The translations under genes and the position numbers were made by a program. From JAOPZW01 sp963789015 (GTDB taxonomy: Bacteria > Actinomycetota > Thermoleophilia > Solirubrobacterales > Solirubrobacteraceae): a DNA stretch of 64,000 nucleotides. Each line of letters begins with the position of its first letter. Position 1 is the first letter of the stretch. This document shows, piece after piece, positions 15,347-24,103 of this stretch. The notes beneath the pieces are model-generated. The model had not been told where the DNA came from, did no database searches, and worked only from the letters and a program-made list of their open reading frames with translations. The stretch is from the NCBI GenBank assembly GCA_963789015.1, contig CAWBIU010000001.1, positions 1,364,001-1,428,000 on the forward strand. The letters run 5' to 3'.

Positions 15347-18145
15347 ATGGTCGGCACCCGTGGGCCGGGGTTCGTGGGCCGGACCACCGAGCGCGAGGTC
15401 CTCGATGGACTGCTGGCACGGGTTCGCGAGGGGAAGAGCGAGGCCTTGGTCATCCGCGGCGAAGCCGGCATCGGCAAGACCGCGCTGCTGCGATACGCGG
15501 CGCGTCAGGCGTCCGGCTTCCAGGTTGCGCAGCTCACGGGCGTGGAGGCGGAGATGGAGCTCCCGTTCGCCGGGGTCCATCAGTTCTGCGCGACGCTGCC
15601 GGACCGGCTCGACGCGCTCCCCGCGCCGCAGCGGAACGCCCTCGGCGTCGCGCTGGGACTGGTAGCCGGGGAGATGCCGGACCGGTTCCTGGTCGGACTG
15701 GCCGTGCTCAGCCTGTTGTCCGCGGTGGCGGCGGAGCGGCCGCTGCTCTGTCTCGTCGAGGACGCCCAGTGGTTGGATGCCGCCTCCGCTCAGATCTTCG
15801 GCCTCGTCGCGCGACGAGTGCGGGCCGAGTCGGTGGCGATCGTGGTCGCGGTGCGCGAGCCGGTCGCCGCGCACGACTTCGATGGCCTGCCCGAGCTCGG
15901 TCTCGAAGGTCTGCCCGAGCAAGACGCCCGCGCGCTGCTGGCGAGCGGCGTCGCGGGCCGGCTCGACAGCCGTGTCGCTGACCGGATCGTCGCCGAGACC
16001 CGAGGGAACCCGCTTGCCCTGCTGGAGCTCCCGGCGCGTACGACCGCTGCCGAGTTGGCCGGTGGTTTCGAGCTTCCTGCCGCCCGCCGGCTTCCGACGC
16101 AGATCGAGGACCACTACCTCCGGCGCATCCGCGAGCTGCCCGAGGCGACGCAGCAACTGATGCTGGTGGCAGCGGCCGAGCCCCTGGGTGACCCGGCGCT
16201 GCTCTTCCGTGCGGGCCGGCAGCTTGACATCGGGACCAGCGCGCTCGCGCCCGCCGAGACCGCGGAGCTGTTGGAGATCGGAACGCGTGTCCAGTTCCGC
16301 CATCCGCTGGTGCGCTCGGCGGTCTACCGGGCCGCGCCGCTCGTCAGCCGTCAACGGGCGCACGAAGCCCTCGCCGAGGTAAGCCATCCGGACGATGACG
16401 GCGATCGCCGCGCGTGGCACCGCGCGTTGGCGGCAGCAGGACCGGACGAGGACGTCGCCGCCGAGCTCGAGCAGTCGGCCGGCCGAGCGCAGGCTCGCGG
16501 CGGGGTCGCCGCAACGGCGGCCTTCTTGCAGCGCGCCGCCGCGCTGACCCCGGATCCGGCCCGGCGCGGCGGACGGGCGCTCGCGGCCGCTCACGCCAGT
16601 GTCCAGTCCGGCGCGTTCACCGCGGCTCGGGGCCTGCTGGCCACAGCGGAGGCTGGGCCGCTCGATGAGTTCCAGCGCGCGCGGATCGACCTGTTGCGCG
16701 CTCAGCTGGCGTTCGTCTCCAGCCGTGGCACCGATGCGACCCCCCTCCTGCTGGCGGCCGCCCGCAGGCTCGAAGCGCTGGACATCTCCGTCGCGCGCGA
16801 GACGTACGTGGACGCGTTCTCCGCCGCGCTGTTCGGCGCCAGGCTCAACGGCAGCATCGACGCACGCGCGGTCGCGAAGGCCGCCCGCGCCGCGCCGCAC
16901 CCGCGGGGCGCCGAGCCCGCGACCGCCGACCTGCTCCTGGATGCGCTCGTCGCCCTCGCCGACGACTACGCCACCGCCGTCCCGCTCTGCCGGGAGGCGG
17001 TGAAGCGGCTCTCGGGCGAGAAGGCGTCGGCCAATGACCGGCTGCGCTGGCTGTGGCAGGGTTGCGTCGTCGCATTCGAGATCTGGGATGACGAGCATGC
17101 GGGCTCGCTCTCGCGCTCCAGCGTCGAGATCGCCCGCGCGACGGGGACGCTGAGCGCGCTCGCGCTCGCTCTCAGCGCCCGCACACCGATGCTCGTGCTC
17201 TGCGGCGACCTCGCCGCCGCCGCAGCGACGGTCTCCGAGACAGCGTCGGTCGAGGAGGCGACGGGGATCCGTGCCGCGCCCTACGGCGCGTTGATGGTCT
17301 CGGCGTGGCGAGGCAGGCCGCGCGAAACGACAGACCTCATCGAGACGACGGAGCGCGAGGCGGGCGCTCGCGGAGAGGGGATCGGATTGGCTGTCAGTGC
17401 GTACGCGCGCGCGGTCCTCTCCAACGGCCTGGGCCAGTATGAGGACGCGCTCGCCGCCGCCGTGTCCGCCAGCGAGCATCGAGAGGTCGTCGCGGAGAAC
17501 TGGGGCCTGAGCGAGCTGGTCGAGCCGGCCACGCGCTGCGGCAGGCCCGATCTTGCCGTCGACGCCTTGAACCGGCTGGCGACCAAGGCACAGGCCACGC
17601 GAACCCACTGGGCGTGCGGCATCGAGTCGCGCGCTCGTGCGCTGCTCGCCGACGACGCTGACGCGGATCGCTGGTTCCGCACGGCGATCGACCATCTCGG
17701 CCGCACTCGCGTTCGCGCTGAGCTCGCCCGCACGCATCTGCTGTACGGCGAATGGCTGCGGCGCAGAAGGTCGCCGGCTCGACGCGCGCACCGAGCTCAA
17801 CGTCGCGCACGAGCTCTTCACGTCGATGGGCATGGAGGCCTTCATCCAACGCGTCGCCGGGGAACTCGTCGCCACCGGCGAGAACGCCGCCGGCGCATCG
17901 CCGAGACTCGCGATGATCTCACCCCGCAGGAGCGTCACATTGCCGAACTGGCCCGCGACGGGCTCTCGAACCAGGACATCGGCGCCCGCCTGTTCCTCAG
18001 TCCGCGCACCGTCGAGTGGCACCTGCGCCACGTGTACTCCAAGCTGGGCATCCGGTCCCGACGCGAACTGGAAAGCGCCCTTCAGCCCTCGGACGCCGCG
18101 ATCGCCGCCGGTCGCTCTGACGGCGCGTCGTCCGACGGCTGGTGA
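15347..18145 (+). CDS. LuxR-family ATPase (LAL-type) transcriptional regulator
   Basis: A 932-residue paralog of the preceding gene: P-loop GEAGIGKT at residues 38-45, Walker B CLVEDAQWLD, a long TPR-like helical middle, and a C-terminal LuxR helix-turn-helix (IAELARDGLSNQDIGARLFLSPRT). The segment from 17765 to about 17890 reads as Arg-rich nonsense in the main frame but as good family sequence in the next frame (LDARTELNVAHELFTSMGMEAF), so two compensating frame changes, an extra A at 17765 and a change near 17886-17893, restore the frame before the DNA-binding domain. About 40 residues would be scrambled if real; sequencing error is plausible. It is likely an ATP-driven activator of a nearby pathway, possibly the SDR genes on either side. 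Confidence 0.85.
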   Translation: MVGTRGPGFVGRTTEREVLDGLLARVREGKSEALVIRGEAGIGKTALLRYAARQASGFQVAQLTGVEAEMELPFAGVHQFCATLPDRLDALPAPQRNALGVALGLVAGEMPDRFLVGLAVLSLLSAVAAERPLLCLVEDAQWLDAASAQIFGLVARRVRAESVAIVVAVREPVAAHDFDGLPELGLEGLPEQDARALLASGVAGRLDSRVADRIVAETRGNPLALLELPARTTAAELAGGFELPAARRLPTQIEDHYLRRIRELPEATQQLMLVAAAEPLGDPALLFRAGRQLDIGTSALAPAETAELLEIGTRVQFRHPLVRSAVYRAAPLVSRQRAHEALAEVSHPDDDGDRRAWHRALAAAGPDEDVAAELEQSAGRAQARGGVAATAAFLQRAAALTPDPARRGGRALAAAHASVQSGAFTAARGLLATAEAGPLDEFQRARIDLLRAQLAFVSSRGTDATPLLLAAARRLEALDISVARETYVDAFSAALFGARLNGSIDARAVAKAARAAPHPRGAEPATADLLLDALVALADDYATAVPLCREAVKRLSGEKASANDRLRWLWQGCVVAFEIWDDEHAGSLSRSSVEIARATGTLSALALALSARTPMLVLCGDLAAAAATVSETASVEEATGIRAAPYGALMVSAWRGRPRETTDLIETTEREAGARGEGIGLAVSAYARAVLSNGLGQYEDALAAAVSASEHREVVAENWGLSELVEPATRCGRPDLAVDALNRLATKAQATRTHWACGIESRARALLADDADADRWFRTAIDHLGRTRVRAELARTHLLYGEWLRRRRSPARRAHRAQRRARALHVDGHGGLHPTRRRGTRRHRRERRRRIAETRDDLTPQERHIAELARDGLSNQDIGARLFLSPRTVEWHLRHVYSKLGIRSRRELESALQPSDAAIAAGRSDGASSDGW

Positions 18146-18182
18146 AAGGCGCGCGCAACTCGGTCTGCGGGCGATCGCGCAG

Positions 18183-18944
18183 ATGAGGCGACTCGACGGC
18201 AAGGTCCTGATGGTCACGGGCGCGACGCGGGGTATCGGCCTCGCCGCCGCGGAACGCCTTGGCGCTGAAGGCGCCCGCCTGGTCTTGACCGCCCGCGGTG
18301 AGGACGATGGCCGCGACGTCCAGGCGAGGTTGCGTACCGCGGGGGCCGACGTGGTGTTCGTGCCCGCCGACATGACGGACATGGCTGGGCCGGCGGTGGT
18401 CGTCGAGACTGCGGTGGCCCGCTACGGAAGGTTGGACGGCGCGTTCAACAATGTGGGCGGCGTCGTCGCGGCCGGCCGGCCGGCCGATATCGACGCGGCG
18501 GGCTGGATGGCTGAGCTGGAGCTCAACCTGACCAGCGTCTTCTACTGCCTGCGAGCGCAGCTCCCGGCACTGTTGGCCGCGGGCGGGGGCGCGGTGGTCA
18601 ACAACGCCTCGATCGCCGGGGCGGCCGGTATCGGTGGTCTGGCAGCCTACGTCGCGGCGAAGCACGGCGTCGTCGGGCTGACGCGCGCCGCGGCGCTGGC
18701 CCACGCTGCCGACGGCGTCCGCGTCAACGCTCTGGTGACCGGCAATGTCGACACCCCGCTGTACCGCGAGCTGCTCGGCGTCGGACCGGAGGTCGAGCGC
18801 GCGGCCCTCTCTGCGCCCAACCCCACCGGGCGGGTCGCCGGCCCCGAGGAGATCGCTGCGTTCGTGGCCTTCCTCCTCAGCGACGAGGCGCGCTTCGTGA
18901 CGGGCGCGACGCTTCCGGTGGACGGCGGGGCGACCGCCGGCTGA
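18183..18944 (+). CDS. SDR-family NAD(P)-dependent oxidoreductase
   Basis: A 253-residue classical short-chain dehydrogenase. TGATRGIG at residues 12-19 is the cofactor loop, NNVGG stands for the NNAG motif, NNASIAG carries the catalytic serine, and YVAAKHG the Tyr-x-x-x-Lys pair. The C-terminal PVDGGATAG ending is typical. The substrate cannot be told. It starts 37 bases after the LuxR-type regulator and may be its target. Length and all catalytic residues are standard, unlike the shortened SDR at 12054. It is convergent with the PadR gene. Confidence 0.9.
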   Translation: MRRLDGKVLMVTGATRGIGLAAAERLGAEGARLVLTARGEDDGRDVQARLRTAGADVVFVPADMTDMAGPAVVVETAVARYGRLDGAFNNVGGVVAAGRPADIDAAGWMAELELNLTSVFYCLRAQLPALLAAGGGAVVNNASIAGAAGIGGLAAYVAAKHGVVGLTRAAALAHAADGVRVNALVTGNVDTPLYRELLGVGPEVERAALSAPNPTGRVAGPEEIAAFVAFLLSDEARFVTGATLPVDGGATAG

Positions 18945-18967
18945 GCCTCGCCGCAGCTCGGCATTTG

Positions 18968-19552
18968 CTACGCGTCGGCGGGCGGTGAGCGCGCTGCTGT
19001 GACGGGCCGGTCGTCGAGCGCTTCCTGGACGGCGTCGAGCCACTCGCGCTGCGCGTCGAGCGAGCGTCGGCCGTAGTCGTTGATCAGCTGCAGGTAGCGC
19101 GTGCGGTGCGGAACCTCGGGTGCGCGCCGCTCCATCACTTCCAGGCGCTGATAGGCCTGCTCGAGCCCGTGGCGCAAGCCGGCGAGGCTGGCCCGGATCG
19201 TCGCGTCGTCGGTGAAGTCGGCAGCCAGCAGCTTCACGACGCCCTCGTGCTGGACGCGCGGCATCGCCGCCGGCACGGCAAGCCACTCCGTGAGCGCGAG
19301 ACGTCCGGCGTCGGTGAGCTCGTAATGGGTCCGCGGCCCTGTCCGGCCCGGCTCCGTGCGCGCCTGCAGCAAGCCGAGTTTCGCCAGGCGCTTGGGCTCG
19401 GCGTAGTAGTGGCTCTCGGAGGTCGTCCAGAAGATCGCGCCCTCGCGCATCATGCGCACGATGTCGTGCGGGCCGGCGCCGCCGCGGCCGACGAGCGCGA
19501 GGATCACGTAGGAGAACGGCGTCAGCCTGTGCTTCGATTCGTCCCTTGACAT
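18968..19552 (-). CDS. PadR-family transcriptional regulator
   Basis: A 194-residue PadR protein. The N-terminal winged helix (TPFSYVILALVGRGGAGPHDIVRMM, then SESHYYAEPKRLAKLGLL and the wing THYELTDAGR) is followed by a C-terminal helical dimerisation domain from about residue 95. PadR proteins are usually ligand-released repressors of an adjacent or divergent gene. Here the divergent cupin gene starts 58 bases away and the shared region carries two near-identical palindromes, so control of the cupin gene and of itself is likely. Confidence 0.92.
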   Translation of the reverse strand: MSRDESKHRLTPFSYVILALVGRGGAGPHDIVRMMREGAIFWTTSESHYYAEPKRLAKLGLLQARTEPGRTGPRTHYELTDAGRLALTEWLAVPAAMPRVQHEGVVKLLAADFTDDATIRASLAGLRHGLEQAYQRLEVMERRAPEVPHRTRYLQLINDYGRRSLDAQREWLDAVQEALDDRPVTAARSPPADA

Positions 19553-19554
19553 AG

Positions 19555-19590
19555 CTCCATCCTGGAGTTCATGATGAGTCCATCCTGGAG
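19555..19590. promoter_or_regulatory. Duplicated palindromic operator between padR-type gene and cupin gene
   Basis: CTCCATCCTGGAG (19555-19567) is a palindrome with 5-base arms and a 3-base spacer. A second copy, TCCATCCTGGAG (19579-19590), begins 23 bases after the first, about two helical turns. Both are followed by TT. They sit between the two divergent start codons, as expected for a PadR operator. Confidence 0.7.
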
Positions 19591-19609
19591 TTTAAGGAAA
19601 GGAGCCGTC

Positions 19610-20089
19610 ATGGCCACCGTCGTACAGCCCGACCGAGCCGAAGCACTGTGGTTCATCGACAACCTCGTCCACGTGCACGTCGACGCGCAAACCAGCAACG
19701 GGCGGCTCGCGGTCGTCGACGAGCGCGGCCGGCGCGGCAACATGCCGCCGCTGCACGTGCACCACCGCGACGACGAGACGTTCTACGTCATCGACGGCGA
19801 AGTCTCGCTGTTCGTCGCCGGCCGGCAGCTGACCCTCACCGCCGGCCAGGCGGCGCTCGCGCCGCGCGAGGTCCCGCACTCCTACCGCGTCGAGTCCGAG
19901 CAGGCGCACTGGCTGGTCATCACCACGCCGGCCGGCTTCGAGTCCTTCGTCCGCCGCGTGGCCGAGCCGGCCCCGGCCGACGAGCTCCCCGCAGCCGGGC
20001 GCCCGATCGACCCGGCCCTCCTCGCTCACGCCGCCGCCGACGTCGGCATCGAGATCCTCGGACCTCCCGGCGCTCTACCGGCGGCCTGA
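19610..20089 (+). CDS. Cupin-domain protein (quercetin-dioxygenase-like)
   Basis: A 159-residue single-domain cupin. Motif 1 (PPLHVHHRDDETFYVIDGEV) carries the two His and the Glu of the metal site, and motif 2 (PREVPHSYRVE) the third His. The motif spacing and C-terminal extension resemble quercetinase-like or sugar-binding cupins. Metal and substrate are unknown. The start is the ATG at 19610, preceded by AAGGAAAGGAG; the in-frame ATG at 19571 would lie inside the operator. It is divergent from the PadR regulator and very probably repressed by it. Confidence 0.9.
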   Translation: MATVVQPDRAEALWFIDNLVHVHVDAQTSNGRLAVVDERGRRGNMPPLHVHHRDDETFYVIDGEVSLFVAGRQLTLTAGQAALAPREVPHSYRVESEQAHWLVITTPAGFESFVRRVAEPAPADELPAAGRPIDPALLAHAAADVGIEILGPPGALPAA

Positions 20090-20207
20090 TCGGGTCGAGC
20101 GGGCTGCGGCGATCGGCGACGACGCGGGGTGCGACCCGCAGCTGCACGTCCGCGCCTTACTGTTACCTCCGTCCAGGGCGGTCCGTTCGTGCCAACGCGG
20201 GTGAAGG

Positions 20208-20225
20208 TACTGCCAGGTGTCAGTA
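20208..20225. promoter_or_regulatory. Inverted repeat TACTG-N8-CAGTA
   Basis: A palindrome with 5-base arms in an unusually AT-rich patch. The size fits a TetR-like operator, but no gene for a regulator lies beside it. Confidence 0.4.
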
Positions 20226-20234
20226 AGTCCAACA

Positions 20235-20254
20235 ATGAACTGTGTGAAGTTCAT
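20235..20254. promoter_or_regulatory. Inverted repeat ATGAACT-N6-AGTTCAT
   Basis: Perfect 7-base arms with a 6-base spacer, ten bases after the previous palindrome. It looks like a regulator binding site, but neither neighbouring gene reads away from it. Confidence 0.5.
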
Positions 20255-20322
20255 CTGGCGCGGGTCCCGGGGACCTCGCCGCAGGCCACGGATGGACCGC
20301 CACCGGGTGAGCCGGCCGCGGT

Positions 20323-20568
20323 CTAGAGATCCTCGTCGAGCGCGCGTCGCCGGCCGGCGTGGCGGCGGCGCTCCTTGGCGAGGATCCGCCCCGCGAGCAC
20401 GGCGATGACGTCGTCGAGCGACTCGCCGAGGGTGGCGTCGCTCCCGGCCTGCTGAAGCGCGGCGTCGACCGCCTGCCAGACCTCCTCGTCGCTCAGGCCG
20501 AAGGCCTTGGCGGCGTCGAGGACGGCATCCAGCGGCGGGGCGAGATGTGGGGGCGGCAGTTCTCCCAT
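20323..20568 (-). CDS. Small hypothetical protein, 81 residues
   Basis: A helical, acidic-then-basic small protein (LDAVLDAAKAFGLSDEEVWQAVDAAL, then LDDVIAVLAGRILAKERRRHAGRRR). The frame has good third-position GC. The ATG at 20568 is used; AGGAGG lies about 13 bases upstream, somewhat far, and a longer form from an ATG at 20640 is possible. The family is not recognised. It is divergent from the RND cluster and separated from the cupin gene by a palindrome-bearing gap. Confidence 0.55.
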   Translation of the reverse strand: MGELPPPHLAPPLDAVLDAAKAFGLSDEEVWQAVDAALQQAGSDATLGESLDDVIAVLAGRILAKERRRHAGRRRALDEDL

Positions 20569-20711
20569 GGGCTCGGGCGGTCCTCCTACCCATGAGTCGA
20601 CGGGTGGGAACGCGGTCGTCGAAGCGTGACACGCGGGCATGAGACCAGGCTGAGCCCCAAACCGGTCCGGTCCCAGACCTCGATCGTGCGCCGCGCCGTC
20701 GGGCGCGAATA

Positions 20712-20728
20712 TTCTAAGAGAGTTCTAA
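20712..20728 (+). promoter_or_regulatory. Direct repeat TTCTAA-N5-TTCTAA upstream of the RND genes
   Basis: Two exact TTCTAA copies with an 11-base period, one helical turn, in the AT-richest part of the region before the first RND gene. Tandem repeats with this period are typical of OmpR/PhoB-type response regulator sites. The regulator is not in the window, so this is inferred. Confidence 0.35.
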
Positions 20729-20919
20729 ATGCGTGACCGTGGGGGTGTTTCTCTCACGGAACCGGTCTTTGTCCACCCCGGTCCGGCACACGGTGGCGAG
20801 CCGTCGGGGTGGGTCTGAAGCAGCGGCGCGCGCCCGTCCGCGGGCGAGTGCGGTGTGGGCTGCGCGCGCTGCGCGGCGTGGGCCGGGCACTCACCAGACG
20901 AGGGTCAGGAGGCACGACC

Positions 20920-23900
20920 ATGCCCGGATGGATCGAGCGCAGCCTGCGGTTCCGCATGCTGATCGTGCCGGTCGCCGTCGCGCTCATGGTCGCCGGGATC
21001 CTGGCGTTGCGCTCCGCACCGGTCGACGTGCTGCCCGAGTTCGGGCTTCCGACCGTGCAGGTGCAGACCGAGAACCTGGGCCTCTCGGCCGCCGAGGTCG
21101 AGCAGCTCGTGACGGTCCCGCTCGAGCAGGATCTCCTCAACGGCGTCAAGGGCGTCGACAGCATCCGCTCGGACACGGTCGCCGGTCTGTCGTCGATCAC
21201 GCTCGTCTTCGAGCGGGGGACGGACGTCCTGCGCGCGCGGCAGCTCGTGGCCGAGCGCCTCTCACAGCCGCACGCGTTTCCCAGCGTCGGCGGCGCCCCC
21301 CAGATGATCCAGCCGGTCTCGTCGACGAACCGGGTCCTCATGATCGGCCTCTCCTCGCGGCAGATCTCGCCGATCCAGCTCTCCGTGCTCGCCCGCTGGA
21401 CGGTGCGGCCACGGCTGATGGGCATTCCCGGCGTGGCGAACGTGGCGATCTGGGGTCACCGCGACCGCCAGCTGCAAGTTCTCGTCGACCCGCGCCGGCT
21501 CCGCGATCGGGGCGTGTCCCTGTCCGACGTGGTGCGCACGAGCGGCAACGCCCAGCTCGTGTCGCCGCTGACCTACCTCAACGCATCGACGCCGGGGACC
21601 GGCGGCTTCATCGACGGTCCCAACCAGCGCCTCGGCGTGCGGCACATCCTGCCCTTCGGCGCCCCGCGCGACCTCGCCCAGGTGCCGATCGACAACACCT
21701 CGCGACGCCTCGGCGACGTGGCGCGCGTGGTCGAGGACCACCCGCCGCTCATCGGTGATGCGGTGGTCGGAGGCCGGCGCGCCGCGGACGACCTGCTGCT
21801 GGTCGTCGAGAAGCTCCCGGGGACGAACACGCTCGCGCTGACCCGGCGCCTGGACGAGGCACTGACCGAGATGCGCCCCGGTCTGACCGGGGTGCGGATC
21901 GACGCGACGCTGTTCCGGCCCGCCACCTTCATCGAGCGTGCGCTCGGCAACCTCGGGCTTGCGGCGCTGATCGCGAGCGCGCTGGCGCTGCTCGCGCTGA
22001 TCGCCGCCTTCATGCGCTGGCGGGCGGTGCTCATCGCCGCCGTCGCCGTGCCGCTGTCGCTGGTGGTCGCCGTGTGGGTGCTCGACCTCACCGGCGCGAC
22101 GCTCAACGCGCTGGTCGTCGCCGGGCTGCTCGTCGCGCTGGTGCTCGTCGTCGACGACGCCGTGGGCGACGTGGAGAACGTCACCCGCCGCCTGCGCGAG
22201 GACCGGGCGGCCGGGCGCAGCACGCGCGCGGCCGAGGTCGTGCGCGACGCCGCGGCCGAGATGCGGGGGCCGCTCGCCTACGCAACGCTGATCGTCCTGC
22301 TCGTCATGCTGCCGGTCTTCTTCGCCGGCGGGCTCACCGGCGCGTACCTGCACCCGCTGGCCGTGTCCTACGGGCTGGCCGTGGTGGCCTCGATGGCCGT
22401 CGCGTTGACCGTCACGCCCGCGCTCACGCTGCTGCTCCTCGGCGGGGCGGGCGGCGAGGCCACGTCGGAGCCGGCCGCGCCCGCTCGCGCCCGCGCGGCG
22501 TTCGGCGCGGCCCTGCAGCGATTCACGCGCACGCCGCGGCCGGCGCTGTTCACGCTGCTCGGCGTGCTGGTGGCCGGGGCGGCGCTGATCCCCCTGCTGG
22601 GCACGGCGCTGCGCCCGGCGTTCAAGGACCGCGAGCTGCTGGTGCACTGGGCGGCGACGCCCAGCACGTCGCTGGCCGAGATGAACCGGATCACCGCCCG
22701 CGCCGCCGCCGAGCTGCGCGGCATCCCCGGCGTGCGGGAGGTGGGCGGCCACGTCGGACGCGCGATCACCTCCGACCAGATCGTCGGCACGGGCTCCGGC
22801 GAGCTGTGGGTGACCATCGAGCCATCGGCCGCCTACGACCGGACGCTCGGATCGGTCCGCCGCGTCGTCGCCGGCTACCCCGGCCTGCGGGGCAGCGTCC
22901 TCACCTACGAGGAGGATCGCAGTGCCGGAGCCCTGTCGCGCGGGAACCGCGAGCTCGTCGTGCGCGTCTTCGGCCAGGACCTCGGCGTCCTGCAGCGCGA
23001 GGCCGAGGACCTGCGCGGCCTCGTCGGCCGGGTCGACGGTGTGCAGCGCCCGCGGGTCCGCGCGCCCGTGAGCCAGCCCACGCTGCAGATCGAGGTGCGC
23101 CTGCCGGACGCCCGCCGCTACCGCGTCAAGCCGGGCGACGTTCGGCGCGCCGCCGCCACGCTCGTGCAGGGCTTGGACGTGGGCAGCTTCTTCGAGCAGC
23201 AGAAGGTCTTCCAGGTCGTGGTGCGCGGGGTGCCGGCCGTCCGCGACAGCATCGACGGTGTCCGCGGGCTGCTCATCGACACGGACGACGGCGGGCACGT
23301 CCGCCTCGGCGACGTGGCCGACGTCCGCATCCGCCCCAACCTGGTCGACGTCCGCCACGACGCGGTCTCCCGCTACATGGACGTCCGCGCCGACGTGCGC
23401 GGGCGGTCCCTGGCCGATGTCCAGGCCGAGGTCCGCAGCCGCATCCGGCGCGCGACGTTCCCGTTCGAGTACCACGCCGAGGTCGTCGCCGCGTCCGAGG
23501 ATGCCGCCTCGCCGCTGGGGCGCGTGCTCGGCTACGGCGTCGCGGCGGCGATCGGCGCCTTCCTCCTCCTGCAGGCGGCCTTCGGGTCGTGGCGGATCGC
23601 CGGGCTGGTGATGGCGACCCTGCCGATGGCGCTCGTGGGCGGACTCGTCGTCGTGGCCGTCATGGGCGGCGACCTGACGCTCGGGGCGCTCGGCGGCCTG
23701 GCCGCAGTGCTGGCGCTGGCCGTCCGCAACGCGGTGCTCCTCGTCAGCCGCCTGCTGAGCCTCCAGCGCGCCGACCAGGTGCCGCTGACCGCCGCTCTCG
23801 TGGTCCGCGCGACGCAGGAGCGCTTCGGGCCCATGCTCGCCACGGCGGTCGTGGGCGCGGCGGCCCTGGCGCCGTTCGCCGTGATGGGCGACGTCGCCGG

Positions 23901-24084
23901 CAACGAGATCCCGCATGCCATCGCGGCCGTCGTCCTCGGCGGCCTGGTCACGACGATGCTGCTCGGCGCGTTCGTGCTGCCGGCGCTGTACCTGCACGCC
24001 GCGCCCCGCGCGGCTCCGCGTCCGGCCGCCGGCGAGGACGCGGACCCCAGTCCCGCCGAGTCCGACCTGATCCCGCAGAGCTAG
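20920..24084 (+). CDS. HME-type RND efflux permease (CusA/CzcA-like), first copy
   Basis: A 1054-residue RND permease: TM1 at about residues 10-30 (LIVPVAVALMVAGILAL), a porter domain (VQVQTENLGLSAAEVEQLVTVPLEQDLLNGV is the HME-family block), TM2-6, a second porter domain and TM7-12. The TM4 motif VDDAVGDVEN puts the proton-relay acidic residues at 412, 413 and 419. An AGGAGG ribosome binding site is at 20907-20912. HME permeases export metal ions or organic substrates with proton import. The substrate is not shown, and no metal-binding His/Met cluster was identified. It is followed by a short lipoprotein adaptor and a second permease of the same length, suggesting a heteromeric pump like MdtBC. 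Confidence 0.9.
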   Translation: MPGWIERSLRFRMLIVPVAVALMVAGILALRSAPVDVLPEFGLPTVQVQTENLGLSAAEVEQLVTVPLEQDLLNGVKGVDSIRSDTVAGLSSITLVFERGTDVLRARQLVAERLSQPHAFPSVGGAPQMIQPVSSTNRVLMIGLSSRQISPIQLSVLARWTVRPRLMGIPGVANVAIWGHRDRQLQVLVDPRRLRDRGVSLSDVVRTSGNAQLVSPLTYLNASTPGTGGFIDGPNQRLGVRHILPFGAPRDLAQVPIDNTSRRLGDVARVVEDHPPLIGDAVVGGRRAADDLLLVVEKLPGTNTLALTRRLDEALTEMRPGLTGVRIDATLFRPATFIERALGNLGLAALIASALALLALIAAFMRWRAVLIAAVAVPLSLVVAVWVLDLTGATLNALVVAGLLVALVLVVDDAVGDVENVTRRLREDRAAGRSTRAAEVVRDAAAEMRGPLAYATLIVLLVMLPVFFAGGLTGAYLHPLAVSYGLAVVASMAVALTVTPALTLLLLGGAGGEATSEPAAPARARAAFGAALQRFTRTPRPALFTLLGVLVAGAALIPLLGTALRPAFKDRELLVHWAATPSTSLAEMNRITARAAAELRGIPGVREVGGHVGRAITSDQIVGTGSGELWVTIEPSAAYDRTLGSVRRVVAGYPGLRGSVLTYEEDRSAGALSRGNRELVVRVFGQDLGVLQREAEDLRGLVGRVDGVQRPRVRAPVSQPTLQIEVRLPDARRYRVKPGDVRRAAATLVQGLDVGSFFEQQKVFQVVVRGVPAVRDSIDGVRGLLIDTDDGGHVRLGDVADVRIRPNLVDVRHDAVSRYMDVRADVRGRSLADVQAEVRSRIRRATFPFEYHAEVVAASEDAASPLGRVLGYGVAAAIGAFLLLQAAFGSWRIAGLVMATLPMALVGGLVVVAVMGGDLTLGALGGLAAVLALAVRNAVLLVSRLLSLQRADQVPLTAALVVRATQERFGPMLATAVVGAAALAPFAVMGDVAGNEIPHAIAAVVLGGLVTTMLLGAFVLPALYLHAAPRAAPRPAAGEDADPSPAESDLIPQS

Positions 24085-24103
24085 GCCAGGAGGAGAACGC
24101 ACC

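Noticed and set aside
14648..18382. A 1244-codon open frame on the minus strand under the LuxR-type genes
   Set aside because: It is the mirror of real plus-strand genes: in very GC-rich DNA the antisense frame stays open. The product is Arg/Pro/Ala-rich with no domain, while the plus-strand frame has clear ATPase and LuxR motifs.
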